From Chitinophagales bacterium (GTDB lineage Bacteria; Bacteroidota; Bacteroidia; Chitinophagales; CAIODY01), in assembly GCA_947452995.1 (NCBI GenBank), contig CANGEV010000005.1, positions 89,728-153,727 of the forward strand: a stretch of 64,000 nucleotides of DNA, read 5' to 3'. Positions 20,201-29,124 of the stretch are shown here, one piece after another (within the stretch, counting starts at the first letter, position 1; each line of letters opens with the position of its first letter). A model generated the notes under the pieces. The model did no database searches. It was not told the DNA's origin and saw only the letters and a list, made by a program, of their open reading frames with translations. The position numbers and the translations under genes were made by a program.

Positions 20201-21584
20201 ATTGGAAACAAGCAGGTGTAGTTGGAAAATCGGAGCTATAGGTACATGAAGCGATATAAATGGTTCCATCAGATGCAAGGTTTACTTCACCGCGCGCGTC
20301 GTCTCCATAATTTCGTTTCAAGGAACCTAGTACATTTTCGTTATCACTATAATTAACGCCATCATTTAAACTCCCTCCTACATAGGTCGAACCAATTAAT
20401 CCAGATCCTACTGCATTAAATTTGGTAATAACCATATCTGCGTTTCCTCCATGTGTATTATCATAACACCCTACTGTGGTTGGATAATCACTTGAATAAC
20501 TTCTACCAAAAACAATGAGTTCATTATTATTTGTAACAATTAGTGAATTTGGATAGTCATTATTACTTCCTCCGAGAAAACTAGAATAGATAAGTCCTGT
20601 ACCAAATGCATTAAACTTAGAAATACTTATATCTCCGTAATAAGGATTCCAAGTTGCAGCATTCGTACCCGTTCCACCACCATACAGCGTTTGGAAGGCT
20701 CCAATAGTTGTTGGGTATCCGTTGCCCACTACAATTCCTGCCGCGTATAAATTTCCATTATTATCATAGGTTGCGGAGGTCCCCCAATTGTCATCTGTAC
20801 TACCTGTATATGTACAAAAAATCAATGTTGGATCAATAATCAAAACTTCATTATGATTGTACTTTCCTATTGAAAAACCTAAAGACCCATCTTGATTTAA
20901 TTGATAAGCGACTTTAACTTGCTTAAGCTTACCTTTTGCATTCCTTTGAAATGCGTAAGGAGCAAGCTGTTTAACTGTTCCTAAGGAAGTAATAATCTCT
21001 AACTCGCCTTTTGAATTTACCGTCAAACCTTGATTACCTAAAAATTTGAATGAAATTAAGGAAGGATTCGCATGCGGTTGTATATAATAATCATGCTGTA
21101 AATCCTGCCCTTTACTATGGACTACAATATCGATACCAGGATAAATAGATTCATACTTTAACTGCTTATAAACACCTACATTCGTTGCCCAAGTGGTAGA
21201 ATCTTTGCCGGTAAAATAGTTGTAATAAAAAGATTCTTTATGATTGGCTTGCAAAGTACAATTTCGGGACATGTTTAGGAACTGCAATTTTAGCACATGC
21301 CCTTTTATAGTGTCCCCTAATTGAAAGTCATTATGAGGATGCAAATGTTTTGAATCAGCATCGATTTCAAGTATTTTCCACCCATCATTTTCAAAATAAA
21401 TTTGATGCCCGGTTCTACCAGCTTTAAAAATAACCTGCTTGTTCCATTGCCCTTTATTTTCAACAAAATTTAATCCATTTTCACCTATATTTATACTTTG
21501 AGAATAGGCAAAAGAAAATAATAACCCTGACAAACAGGACAGAAATATTAAAATAAAGCGATATTTAAAATTCAACCAAAACAC
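17256..21584 (-). CDS. Giant cell-surface PKD protein with T9SS type B (gliding-associated) C-terminal domain
   Basis: A 1442-residue exported protein. A signal peptide (about 1-29) is followed by a DUF7948-like domain that begins FVENKGQWNKQVIF (about 37-250), then a beta-propeller of SBBP-like repeats in phrases such as STYIGG and FGSYYGG (about 260-740). Six PKD domains (about 760-1250) each have a W-x-FGD-like motif and an xCxxxDT end. A seventh, degenerate one comes next, and the type B sorting domain starts VPNAFSPDGDGVNDF (about 1361) and has VYNRWGQLVFE and GWDGTFKG. It is probably exported by T9SS and kept at the surface as an adhesin or extracellular scaffold. The following gene, PorP/SprF, overlaps it by 4 nt. 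Confidence 0.92.
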   Translation of the reverse strand: MFWLNFKYRFILIFLSCLSGLLFSFAYSQSINIGENGLNFVENKGQWNKQVIFKAGRTGHQIYFENDGWKILEIDADSKHLHPHNDFQLGDTIKGHVLKLQFLNMSRNCTLQANHKESFYYNYFTGKDSTTWATNVGVYKQLKYESIYPGIDIVVHSKGQDLQHDYYIQPHANPSLISFKFLGNQGLTVNSKGELEIITSLGTVKQLAPYAFQRNAKGKLKQVKVAYQLNQDGSLGFSIGKYNHNEVLIIDPTLIFCTYTGSTDDNWGTSATYDNNGNLYAAGIVVGNGYPTTIGAFQTLYGGGTGTNAATWNPYYGDISISKFNAFGTGLIYSSFLGGSNNDYPNSLIVTNNNELIVFGRSYSSDYPTTVGCYDNTHGGNADMVITKFNAVGSGLIGSTYVGGSLNDGVNYSDNENVLGSLKRNYGDDARGEVNLASDGTIYIASCTYSSDFPTTPACFQSSFGGGLEDGVLLKLNWNLSALLFSTYIGGSANDACYSLDIDQSNNSIFVTGGTESANFPTTVGVIHPNYLGAIDGFLLHMNSTGSALLASTYIGTTLYDQSYFVKLDKNQVPYIMGQTTGSSFPVSAGVYSNPNSGQFIAKLNSNLTSILKSTVVGNGNGLPNLSPTAFTVDICDNVYLAGWGGYFLGMGPGSLAAMPLTPNALQSTTDQATQSDFYLAVLNRNFSSLTFGSYYGGNGSLEHVDGGTSRFDKNGYIYGAICAGCIYNDSYLQATSGAYSSTNSSNNCNLAAYKIHIPFPYLSANANAVPDTFGCGPFTVQFQQTTAAQHYSWDFGDPSSGALNYSVFQNPVHTFNNPGTYQIMSVIIDSNFCNITDTVYLHVIVTNDTIHSSIGVSDTLVCPNQVVSFTANATFGQTYQWYFGDNTSSTSANPTHAYSNTGYYNVMLIVSNPLTCNKKDTAFLPIHVAMLTVKDSFTVNTNHGCPPLNVHFTNYLPNATSYYWNFGDGSPILLNTPNPTHTFNSVGVFTVQLFAFNPNLCITTDTFNVVITVSSTQVQAQAQALSSIGCVPYNASFQNTSANASSYRWNFGDPSSGGLNTSNLTSPSHIYNTPNTYQVTLVAIDTFTCNKYDTIHFNVVVDTNAVIAAFSANPITGCYPLNVNVNNTSWHSTNYLWSFGDGTFSSLSNPPSHLYNDTAHYVIQLIASDSSTCNKHDTTSILIDPYFTEVIASFVPSDTLQCGNLNLTLTNLSQNATIYNWDLGDATTSNLFQPSHTYFLPGNYLVSLVAENLNLCKTRDTATQWLHVFQQPIASFTTIPFTWKPDSLFQFPNSSLYADRYIWYVDGVLYSTAQDASAAFHKLGYHTICLIASTKDGCSDSLCRQVYVDVIPSIGVPNAFSPDGDGVNDFLFVYGLGIETLNFKVYNRWGQLVFETNDRNRGWDGTFKGLPQEMDAYAWIATATFLTGTSKTLKGNVTLVR

Positions 21585-21629
21585 TTACGTTAAAAATAAC
21601 GAAATCACGGCTGTTTTGCAAGGAATCTT

Positions 21630-22334
21630 TTAAGACTTTACAAGTCCATATTTTTGAACTGCAAAGTGTTCGATATGTCTTACTGCTTCAGCTACATCAT
21701 CGGTATATAATATAAGTTTCAGGTCTTCCGGAGAAATGGCTCCTTCTTCCTTCATTCTTAAAATATGTGACATCAATGGCGCATGGTATTCTTTCCCAAA
21801 AAGTACAACAGGAAAAGGTTCAATTTTATCCGTTTGAATCAAGGTTAAAGCTTCAAATAATTCGTCTAATGTTCCAAAACCTCCTGGAAGCACAATAAAT
21901 GCATACGAATATTTAACTAACAAGGTTTTTCTAACGAAAAAATATTTAATGTCGACCGTCTTATCCAAATAAGGATTCGGGCTCTGCTCAAATTTCAACT
22001 CAATATTACAACCTACGCTTTTTCCCCCAGCCTGTTTAGCACCTCTATTAGCAGCTTCCATAATCCCTGGTCCACCGCCAGTCATAACAGTAAAGCCTAA
22101 ATGTGCCATAGCAGCACCTAGTTCTTCTGCCTTTTTACAAAAGGGATGATCTTGCGGAAATCGTGCCGAACCAAATATTGTCACTGAAGGTCCTGTAAAA
22201 TGCAATACTCGAAATCCTTTAATGAATTCTACCACTACACGCAGCGTAAATAAAAACTCCTTTAAACGTGATTGTGGTCCGCCTAAGAAACTTCTTTCGG
22301 AGTTTATTTTAAGCCTTGGCAATGGTTTATGCAT
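21630..22334 (-). CDS. LOG family protein (Rossmann-fold nucleotide-binding)
   Basis: The 234 residues carry the LOG (TIGR00730) signatures: a Rossmann-like start VTIFGSARF, GGGPGIMEAANRGA, and the catalytic LPGGFGTLDELFE. Characterised members are cytokinin-riboside or purine-nucleotide 5'-monophosphate phosphoribohydrolases, cleaving the N-glycosidic bond of AMP-like nucleotides. The physiological substrate in Bacteroidota is unknown. Its start overlaps the preceding arginase-family gene by 8 nt, so the two are translationally coupled. Confidence 0.9.
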   Translation of the reverse strand: MHKPLPRLKINSERSFLGGPQSRLKEFLFTLRVVVEFIKGFRVLHFTGPSVTIFGSARFPQDHPFCKKAEELGAAMAHLGFTVMTGGGPGIMEAANRGAKQAGGKSVGCNIELKFEQSPNPYLDKTVDIKYFFVRKTLLVKYSYAFIVLPGGFGTLDELFEALTLIQTDKIEPFPVVLFGKEYHAPLMSHILRMKEEGAISPEDLKLILYTDDVAEAVRHIEHFAVQKYGLVKS

Positions 22335-23367
22335 TTGATTTTAAAATTATGTGACACATCTTGAATAGTAATCGCGCTCCTACATTCGCATCCCATTCGT
22401 CTTTACCTGGAGCAACCTCATTCAAATCAAATCCAATAATTTTCTTCTTTGCTTTAATTAAAGATTCCATTAAATAAATTGCCTGTTCATATTCCAAACC
22501 ACCAGGTACAGGCGTTCCTGTATTCGGACACATTTTAGGATCTAGTCCATCAATATCGAAACTAATAAAAACTTTAGCAGGCAATTTTTTAATAATAGCA
22601 TCAACCAAGCTCTTCCATGTCTTTCCTTGAATTTGGGCACGTTTCAAATCACGATCAAAAAAGGTAGAGATACGTTTATCACTATTAATCACATTCATTT
22701 CTTCTTCACAATAATCACGAATCCCCACTTGTACTAATGCCTTCACACCTTTCAATTGTAAGGCATTGTACATAATAGATGCATGTGAATAGGTAAACCC
22801 TTCATAGGCATTTCTTAAATCACAATGTGCGTCGATTTGTAAAATTCCAAATTCCTCTCCCATTGCAGATAATGCGGCAAAATACCCCATAGGTGTACTA
22901 TGATCGCCACCAAGCATTCCAACTAAATGACCTTTATTCAAAAGCGCACGAATATCTGAGCGAACTTGGTTATTCATCCAAACACAAGCTTCATTAACTT
23001 CTGAAAGAATAATTTTATTTGTTTTTCCTGCAGTTAAACCATCTAAATACTTCTCAACTCTAGGTCGCATTTTTTTTGACAAAGAACTAACAGACTTATT
23101 AGGCTTTAACATCGCAATACCCTGTTTCCAAGCATTTGGAGCAATCGGATCATATAAATCAACCTGTTTCGATGCTTCTAATACCGCGGCAGGGCCTTTG
23201 GCTGTACCACTTTGGTAGGAAACGGTCGCTTCCCATTCAACCGGATATAAAACAAGTCTTGATTGATCTGGAGAAAATGGAAGTCCAAAAACACCTGCAG
23301 AATCGGACGCAGGATCATTGGGATTGAAATTTTTCAAAACTTCATCCAAATTTTTAACCTTGGCCAT
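22327..23367 (-). CDS. Arginase/agmatinase/formimidoylglutamase (ureohydrolase) family enzyme
   Basis: The 346 residues contain all Mn-binding motifs of the ureohydrolase fold: GGDHS (153-157, ligand H156), DAHCD (179-183, ligands D179, H181, D183) and SFDIDGLDP (ligands D271, D273). The family hydrolyses guanidino or formimino groups. The substrate (arginine, agmatine, guanidinobutyrate, formiminoglutamate or guanidine) cannot be decided from these motifs. The unusual Cys in DAHCD and the N-terminal extension of about 35 residues are compatible with a Bacteroidota subgroup usually labelled agmatinase-like. It sits 10 nt after nusB and overlaps the LOG gene. Confidence 0.88.
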   Translation of the reverse strand: MAKVKNLDEVLKNFNPNDPASDSAGVFGLPFSPDQSRLVLYPVEWEATVSYQSGTAKGPAAVLEASKQVDLYDPIAPNAWKQGIAMLKPNKSVSSLSKKMRPRVEKYLDGLTAGKTNKIILSEVNEACVWMNNQVRSDIRALLNKGHLVGMLGGDHSTPMGYFAALSAMGEEFGILQIDAHCDLRNAYEGFTYSHASIMYNALQLKGVKALVQVGIRDYCEEEMNVINSDKRISTFFDRDLKRAQIQGKTWKSLVDAIIKKLPAKVFISFDIDGLDPKMCPNTGTPVPGGLEYEQAIYLMESLIKAKKKIIGFDLNEVAPGKDEWDANVGARLLFKMCHIILKSNA

Positions 23368-23377
23368 ATATTATAAT

Positions 23378-24307
23378 TTAATCGTTTACTAAACCTCGGC
23401 CTTGTTTACGAATTTCGTTATTGGCCAAAAGTTCATTTTTAATTTTATCAATTACGCCATTCACAAAATCCTTACTCTTTGGCGTACTATAAAGCTTTGA
23501 AATATCAATATACTCATTAATTGACACCTTAACAGGAATGATAGGGAAATACAACAACTCCGAAAGGCACATCTTCATTACTATCATATCTATTTGTGCA
23601 ATACGATCGGCATCCCATCCTTTCAACTTCGGTATAATCATTTCGTTATAGGCATTATCATTATCACGTGTGATATCAAATAAACGACGCGCGAAATCAT
23701 CTGCCTCTTTGAATTCCTTCTCATCCAAAGTATACGACTTACTCTCTAATACCTCTTCCATACGACGCATAATGAAAGTATGCTCATCTGCCCATGTTGG
23801 AAAATGCTCATCGGTAAGTGTAGATACATCTTCGTTATTGTATAAATGATCTGTATAAACATGCATTAATATAGCCGTATGATCTTTCTCTGTTGGAGAA
23901 GTCAAGGCATTATAAGCAACATACTTTTCGTCGCCACACATATTCATATAGACACGACGAATCAAATCATCATCACATAATAAGTGAGGCTTGTTTTTCT
24001 CTACATATTTAATGTAAAGTGGCGACTCCAAAACAGACTGCAATACTTCATTATCATAAATACGCGAACTTACGTTCAAACGTTTATTGGATTGTAACAA
24101 TTTCGAATCCTGTATTTGCATATCCTCGTGTGCATATGCAGCAACGCGAACCAGCAAATACAAATTATACAAGAGTAATGTATCTGTATTTTCAATCGAC
24201 TTATGCAAACCTTTAATTTGCACTTGAATTTCGGTATCAGGACTTTGAAGACAAGCATACAAAGCCTGCATTACCTTAATTCGTATATTTCTTCTGCTAT
24301 AATTCAT
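23378..24307 (-). CDS. nusB: Transcription antitermination factor NusB (long form)
   Basis: RNA-binding antitermination factor acting with S10 (NusE) at boxA, mainly on rRNA operons. The N-terminal SRRNIRIKVMQALYA helix and the C-terminal block KVSINEYIDISK with KDFVNGVIDKI are typical of NusB. At 309 residues it is about twice the E. coli length. The insert (about 40-200) is rich in charged residues and is characteristic of Bacteroidota NusB. It is followed after 10 nt by the arginase-family gene and preceded after 23 nt by the amino-acid dehydrogenase, which suggests one operon. Confidence 0.92.
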   Translation of the reverse strand: MNYSRRNIRIKVMQALYACLQSPDTEIQVQIKGLHKSIENTDTLLLYNLYLLVRVAAYAHEDMQIQDSKLLQSNKRLNVSSRIYDNEVLQSVLESPLYIKYVEKNKPHLLCDDDLIRRVYMNMCGDEKYVAYNALTSPTEKDHTAILMHVYTDHLYNNEDVSTLTDEHFPTWADEHTFIMRRMEEVLESKSYTLDEKEFKEADDFARRLFDITRDNDNAYNEMIIPKLKGWDADRIAQIDMIVMKMCLSELLYFPIIPVKVSINEYIDISKLYSTPKSKDFVNGVIDKIKNELLANNEIRKQGRGLVND

Positions 24308-24330
24308 TTCCTAATTTTCTTCCGCTTGAA

Positions 24331-25428
24331 TTATAATGAAGACTTTAATTTTGCTAATTGTTGAATACGTTGTTCTGCAATCAAAATCGCAGCTGCTTGG
24401 TTAGTGATATTTTCAGCATCAGCTTTTGCGAAGATATCCAAGGTACGCTTATAAACCTGCTCAGCTTTACCCATAGCACGTTCACGATTATATCCTTCAC
24501 GCTCTGTAGCAACATTGATCAAGCCACCAGCATTGATTAAGAAATCTGGAGCATAAACAATACCCATTTCTTTAACCTGTTGACCATGAATTTTTTCATC
24601 TTCTAACTGATTGTTTGCACAACCCGCAATGATACTGCAACTTAAACGTTTCAAGGTTGCATCATTAACTGTTGCCCCCATTGCGCAAGGAGAATAGATA
24701 TCCATTTTCAAATCATAAATTGCGTCAGCATCCACAACTTTCACACCATGTTCTTTCACTACTGAAGCAACTTTATCACTATTGATATCACAAACGTGAA
24801 CAATAGCACCATCTTTTACCAAATGTCCGATTAAGTATTGCGCAACGTGGCCCGCACCTTGCACTGCCACCACTTTACCTGCCAATGAATCATTGCCAAA
24901 TACTTTCTTCGCAGAGGCTTTCATTCCTAGATATGTAGTGAACGCAGTAACAGGAGAAGGATCTCCACTACCACCCATATATTCAGGAACACCTGTTACA
25001 TGCTTTGTTTCCATAGCGATGTATTCCATATCTTCCTTGGCAGTTCCTACGTCTTCGGCAGTAATATAACGGCCAGCAAGACCATTCACAAACTTACCAT
25101 AACGGCGCCATAAAGCTTCAGATTTGTCAGTATAAGAGTTCCCAATGATAACCGCTTTACCACCACCTAAATTCAAACCAGAAATGGCAGCTTTATAGGT
25201 CATACCACGAGACAAACGCAATACATCACGTAATGCTTCTGCATCGTTTGCATAATTCCAAAAACGAGTACCGCCTAATGCCGGACCGCAAGTAGTATTA
25301 TGGATAGCAATAATAGATTTCAAACCCGATACTGGGTCGTTACAAAACACCACTTGTTCGTGATCGTTTGCGCCAATTTGCTCAAAAATGTTCAAGGAAT
25401 TAGCGGCTTGATTCATGGTAGTAGACAT
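24331..25428 (-). CDS. Glu/Leu/Phe/Val dehydrogenase
   Basis: NAD-dependent oxidative deaminase of amino acids. The 365 residues are the length of leucine/valine dehydrogenases, shorter than glutamate dehydrogenases. Seen: GPALGGTRFW, the substrate-binding MTYKAAISGL (K79), the catalytic lysine in LGGGKAVI (K91), the DVGT and GSGDPSPVTA segments, and a Rossmann GAGHVAQYL motif. Leucine or branched-chain specificity is likely by size but not proven. A TACTTTTG promoter element lies 24-31 nt upstream. It is the probable first gene of a unit with nusB, the arginase-family gene and the LOG gene. Confidence 0.92.
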   Translation of the reverse strand: MSTTMNQAANSLNIFEQIGANDHEQVVFCNDPVSGLKSIIAIHNTTCGPALGGTRFWNYANDAEALRDVLRLSRGMTYKAAISGLNLGGGKAVIIGNSYTDKSEALWRRYGKFVNGLAGRYITAEDVGTAKEDMEYIAMETKHVTGVPEYMGGSGDPSPVTAFTTYLGMKASAKKVFGNDSLAGKVVAVQGAGHVAQYLIGHLVKDGAIVHVCDINSDKVASVVKEHGVKVVDADAIYDLKMDIYSPCAMGATVNDATLKRLSCSIIAGCANNQLEDEKIHGQQVKEMGIVYAPDFLINAGGLINVATEREGYNRERAMGKAEQVYKRTLDIFAKADAENITNQAAAILIAEQRIQQLAKLKSSL

Positions 25429-25451
25429 AAAATTTTTCTAAAAACAGATTG

Positions 25452-25459
25452 CAAAAGTA
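25452..25459 (-). promoter_or_regulatory. -7 element before the amino-acid dehydrogenase
   Basis: TACTTTTG followed by C on the minus strand, identical to the rpoC -7 element, about 24 nt before the ATG. No TTG at standard -33 spacing. Confidence 0.5.
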
Positions 25460-25499
25460 CGCTTTTAATAGCAATTCAGGAAATAATCCTCAAGCTACT

Positions 25500-26882
25500 T
25501 TAAAAAGCATAACCAATGCGTAAACCTGCGATAAGTGAGGTTTGATTTTTTAAAACAAAACTTTGCAAATCATTAACATTCAGCATTATAGCTATTTTTT
25601 TATACTGAATTCCTGTTGAAAAACCAAGATGATAGGTTCCAAAACCACCATAAGCTAAATAAGGATAAAAGGAGTGCCGTAGACGCTGCTGTCCTAATTT
25701 GACGTACTTATTACTCCATTTGGTGTATTGAAGTTCGAATAATGGTAAGGCTTTTAAAGTATACCAATAGGTGATATCTAATCGCCAAAGATTTGTATAA
25801 CGAAGCTGCAGTTTCAAATTTCCAGGAAGTAATAGCCTCGCCTTTTCACTGCTAGCATGCAACCCTAAAATATCCTTTAGGCTATCTGAAGGCAAACTAG
25901 GACTTTGCCCCCAAGTTTGCAAAACGATTCCTTGATATCGAAAACTCGTATCAGCACTCAATACTTGCATTTGATGGAGCTTCCAAAAACCGAAATTATT
26001 TAATGAAAGACTGGTGTTTAATCCTTTAATAGATCTACTCAAACCCAAATTTAATCCTAGTCCTAAAGGATGCTCATCCTTCAGTTTTTGCAATTTTATA
26101 GTATAATCTAAATCTAAAAACTGACCAAAAAGTGCTGTATACATACTTCCCTCCATTATTTGAACGGATTGAAAATTATTCAACTGATTTAATTGCAGTC
26201 CTACATTAAAACCTATTATGTCTTTTATCGAAATTAATTCAGGATCAGTTCCATATTTATAAACGTGAAACCAATGATTAAATCCAACGGAATTATATTG
26301 ATAATATTGAAAAAGCGAAGGCCCTAAAAAAGCTGTTTTGTCGGCGAAAACGCCATTCCCTAGCAAATATAACGCAGCGATATCTGGCTGTAATTTTCCA
26401 TTCAAAATAGAATTACTTCCAACTGTTATCACTCCACTACCATTCACTAAAGAAAATCCTTTATAAAAACGACGTTTTCTGTTTTTGAAGTTTAGCACTA
26501 CTTTCATTTGCCCTTCAGCAATAGCCCCTAGCCTCAAATTGGAAAAATTAGCAGTATTTAAGGCGCTTAATCGAAGACTTTCATCGACACCGCCACCTTT
26601 ATATATTTGACTTAATAGATTTACGGGAAGATAATTTGAACCACTTTGTAAATTAACATTACTTATTATGGCTTTGCCTTTATTTCCTGTAAGAAAATCA
26701 TCAAATTGATACTGCGTATATATTGGTTCAGTGGCAAGGGGTGGAATTACACAATGCACTTTAGAGGTAAGTGTCCTCCCGATTTCTTTTACCTGAGTGC
26801 TATCATTCTGTGCTTGACCAAAAACATTAAGAATCGAGCCTAAGATTACACTTAATAGGGTAATATTCGTTTTAAATATCAT
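25500..26882 (-). CDS. Outer-membrane beta-barrel protein, DUF5723-like (tentative)
   Basis: A 460-residue exported protein with a signal peptide (about 1-22, ending VFGQ) and many short amphipathic strands rich in aromatic residues, ending in GLRIGYAF. That terminal aromatic residue is expected of an outer-membrane barrel. The pattern resembles DUF5723-type proteins, but I cannot confirm the family by eye. It starts within the last codons of a 702-residue lipoprotein gene (4-nt ATGA overlap), so the two proteins are made together and may form a surface complex. Function is unknown. Confidence 0.7.
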   Translation of the reverse strand: MIFKTNITLLSVILGSILNVFGQAQNDSTQVKEIGRTLTSKVHCVIPPLATEPIYTQYQFDDFLTGNKGKAIISNVNLQSGSNYLPVNLLSQIYKGGGVDESLRLSALNTANFSNLRLGAIAEGQMKVVLNFKNRKRRFYKGFSLVNGSGVITVGSNSILNGKLQPDIAALYLLGNGVFADKTAFLGPSLFQYYQYNSVGFNHWFHVYKYGTDPELISIKDIIGFNVGLQLNQLNNFQSVQIMEGSMYTALFGQFLDLDYTIKLQKLKDEHPLGLGLNLGLSRSIKGLNTSLSLNNFGFWKLHQMQVLSADTSFRYQGIVLQTWGQSPSLPSDSLKDILGLHASSEKARLLLPGNLKLQLRYTNLWRLDITYWYTLKALPLFELQYTKWSNKYVKLGQQRLRHSFYPYLAYGGFGTYHLGFSTGIQYKKIAIMLNVNDLQSFVLKNQTSLIAGLRIGYAF

Positions 26883-28987
26883 AGTTCGTTTTCGTAATTT
26901 AACCTTGCAGAGATATTGGCTTTAATCGTGTACCAATCATAAATTTTCAAATACAGTCCTTGACAGGTAGGTTGACTACTTGTGCTGACACTCGCTTCTA
27001 AAACAGCTTTTCGAGCATTTTGAATTAGTTCTACTTCATTCGCATCAAAGCTTACTTTTAACTGCTTAATGGTTGCTTTTTGTGTTTGACAATTACTATT
27101 TAGTAATGATGCGGCTACTGTTTCATTAATAATTAATTTCTTAATAACACGTCCATATTCATCTAATAAATTCAAGTTAAGTACTCCTTGAAGAGGAAAA
27201 CTATTTTCAATATTAATATAAAACGTGGCTGCCTTTACTTTGCTAAACTGCCCTCCTGTATTCAATTTAAAATCGAAGGTATCTTTAATAATTAAATCTT
27301 CCGCGATTAAGGATAATGGAATTTCCGTTTGCAAATTGACATCCATATTTGAGTTATAGTATACAAAATCCTTATAGTGAAGTGCGTTACCACGTGGATT
27401 AATTTTCAACTGTGCATCAAAACTCAACTGATTCGGTTTTGAATTCAAAATTGCTTTTACATTACTGTTCTGTTCATTAACACTAGTCAAACTTTCACCA
27501 GCAGTAAGTGGCTTGTCGGTGGCTCTCGGTATATTGATCCAATTCCCAATACAAGGGGCTGTTAGATTGACACTACTTCCACCAGAACTATTCGAAGCAT
27601 TTAACTGATTAACTTTTAACTGCGCATCCATCCCAATTCCATTTTTAACCTGAAAATTCAAGGCTAATTTTTCAGGGTCGAATACCTTCGCATTAAATTT
27701 ATTTAATGTATTAAATGAAATATTAGGGAAATTAAGATTCAACAAGGTATCTCCTAAATAACCTGTTGCATACTCTGGAACGATATTTTCAAGAGTATAA
27801 AACAAATACAGACTATCTGAAGCGCGCAGGGTATCCCTACGTCCCGTAGAATCAATCCCGACACGTATAGTATCATAAAAGGTATTATGCATATTATGAT
27901 TAGGTCCTGTAAAGTCAATCGTGTACCCTGCTAAATCAACTGTTCGTGCAATGCGAGAGAAACCACCTCGAGGAGCAGGTGGTGCCGTAGCACCCATATT
28001 GACAGGAACTCCGAAAGGACTTTTCGCAGATGGCATTTTATAATTAAAATGTATAGAATCCGGTAAACTGCTATAAACTTCCACACGAATATCTCCTGAC
28101 TTAATTTTAACAAAGTCGACTTTTGCCCCACCACTCACATAATTATATGTAACTAGTTGGGCTGTGTCTACCACAGATTGCGACGGAAATACCGCAATCG
28201 CAGAGTCACAGGTAACATGGTATAAAACCATCGTTACTTGCAATCCCTTAGAAGTATCAATTAAAACAGGATTACCATGACTACCAGGCGTCTTCATATT
28301 TAATAATTGAGCCACTAACTTACCTTCTACCACTTTACCAGCCAAAGGCATGGTGTCCACAAAATGACTATGTGCAGGAATATGCGGAATAGTGAGGGTT
28401 CCTATAACGTTATTGTATTGATCGTTATTTTTGAATTGAAAAGTTACAGAATCCAAATCGACAGGTAAATCATTATCACCATTTATTTGCATAATCCCAT
28501 TCTTAATCCATGCCCTCGTAAAAAAGGCACCTGCATCTACTGAACTAGGTTGTGAATTAATATTAGATACTGGCGGAATTACTTGATTGGTTCCATTGAA
28601 AAATGTAATGAAAATCAATTGAGAATTCCCGCTCGCGGTAGCCATTCGTCCTAGTGAGTAATAGTAATGTAATTGCTTATTCGCTAGTCCGACAGTTCCT
28701 ACACTGAAGGGATTAGAAAACGTTGTATCTGGTATATGAAGAACATAATCGGATAGATTTAAATGGTATAGATTGGTATTGTATACAAGCTTTACACTTT
28801 TATCCGTATTCGTGCTTCTAACATTAGAAGGAATAATGTTATTGATGGATAAATTCGCTGAAAATATCGGCAATAAAACATCCATTCCCCAAGAGCTAAC
28901 GCCCTTTTCACGGCGACAAGCTCCAAATAAGAGACTCAACACCAGTATTATTAAAAGGCCTTGACGAGTAATTTTTCTGTTGTGCAT
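26879..28987 (-). CDS. Large lipoprotein of unknown function
   Basis: A 702-residue protein whose N-terminal hydrophobic segment ends in the lipobox LFGAC (Cys 24), so it should be a lipoprotein. The mature part has many short beta strands, Thr/Asn/Ser-rich, with no recognised catalytic motif. Segments such as IPHIPAHSHFVDTMPL recall repeated beta-sandwich modules. It precedes, and overlaps by 4 nt, a beta-barrel gene. A lipoprotein with a partner barrel is a common outer-membrane arrangement in Bacteroidota, but this pair is not SusC/SusD. I do not recognise the family. Confidence 0.75.
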   Translation of the reverse strand: MHNRKITRQGLLIILVLSLLFGACRREKGVSSWGMDVLLPIFSANLSINNIIPSNVRSTNTDKSVKLVYNTNLYHLNLSDYVLHIPDTTFSNPFSVGTVGLANKQLHYYYSLGRMATASGNSQLIFITFFNGTNQVIPPVSNINSQPSSVDAGAFFTRAWIKNGIMQINGDNDLPVDLDSVTFQFKNNDQYNNVIGTLTIPHIPAHSHFVDTMPLAGKVVEGKLVAQLLNMKTPGSHGNPVLIDTSKGLQVTMVLYHVTCDSAIAVFPSQSVVDTAQLVTYNYVSGGAKVDFVKIKSGDIRVEVYSSLPDSIHFNYKMPSAKSPFGVPVNMGATAPPAPRGGFSRIARTVDLAGYTIDFTGPNHNMHNTFYDTIRVGIDSTGRRDTLRASDSLYLFYTLENIVPEYATGYLGDTLLNLNFPNISFNTLNKFNAKVFDPEKLALNFQVKNGIGMDAQLKVNQLNASNSSGGSSVNLTAPCIGNWINIPRATDKPLTAGESLTSVNEQNSNVKAILNSKPNQLSFDAQLKINPRGNALHYKDFVYYNSNMDVNLQTEIPLSLIAEDLIIKDTFDFKLNTGGQFSKVKAATFYINIENSFPLQGVLNLNLLDEYGRVIKKLIINETVAASLLNSNCQTQKATIKQLKVSFDANEVELIQNARKAVLEASVSTSSQPTCQGLYLKIYDWYTIKANISARLNYENEL

Positions 28988-29124
28988 GAATGGATATAAT
29001 TTATCAATGCTTTAAATTAAGAAATTACTATTCCTAAAGTAAATTTCAGCAACAAATTTTCGGTGTTTTTCTTTTTATTTTTAAACAAGAATTCTATCTT
29101 AGCATCAAACAAAAACACTTTAAC

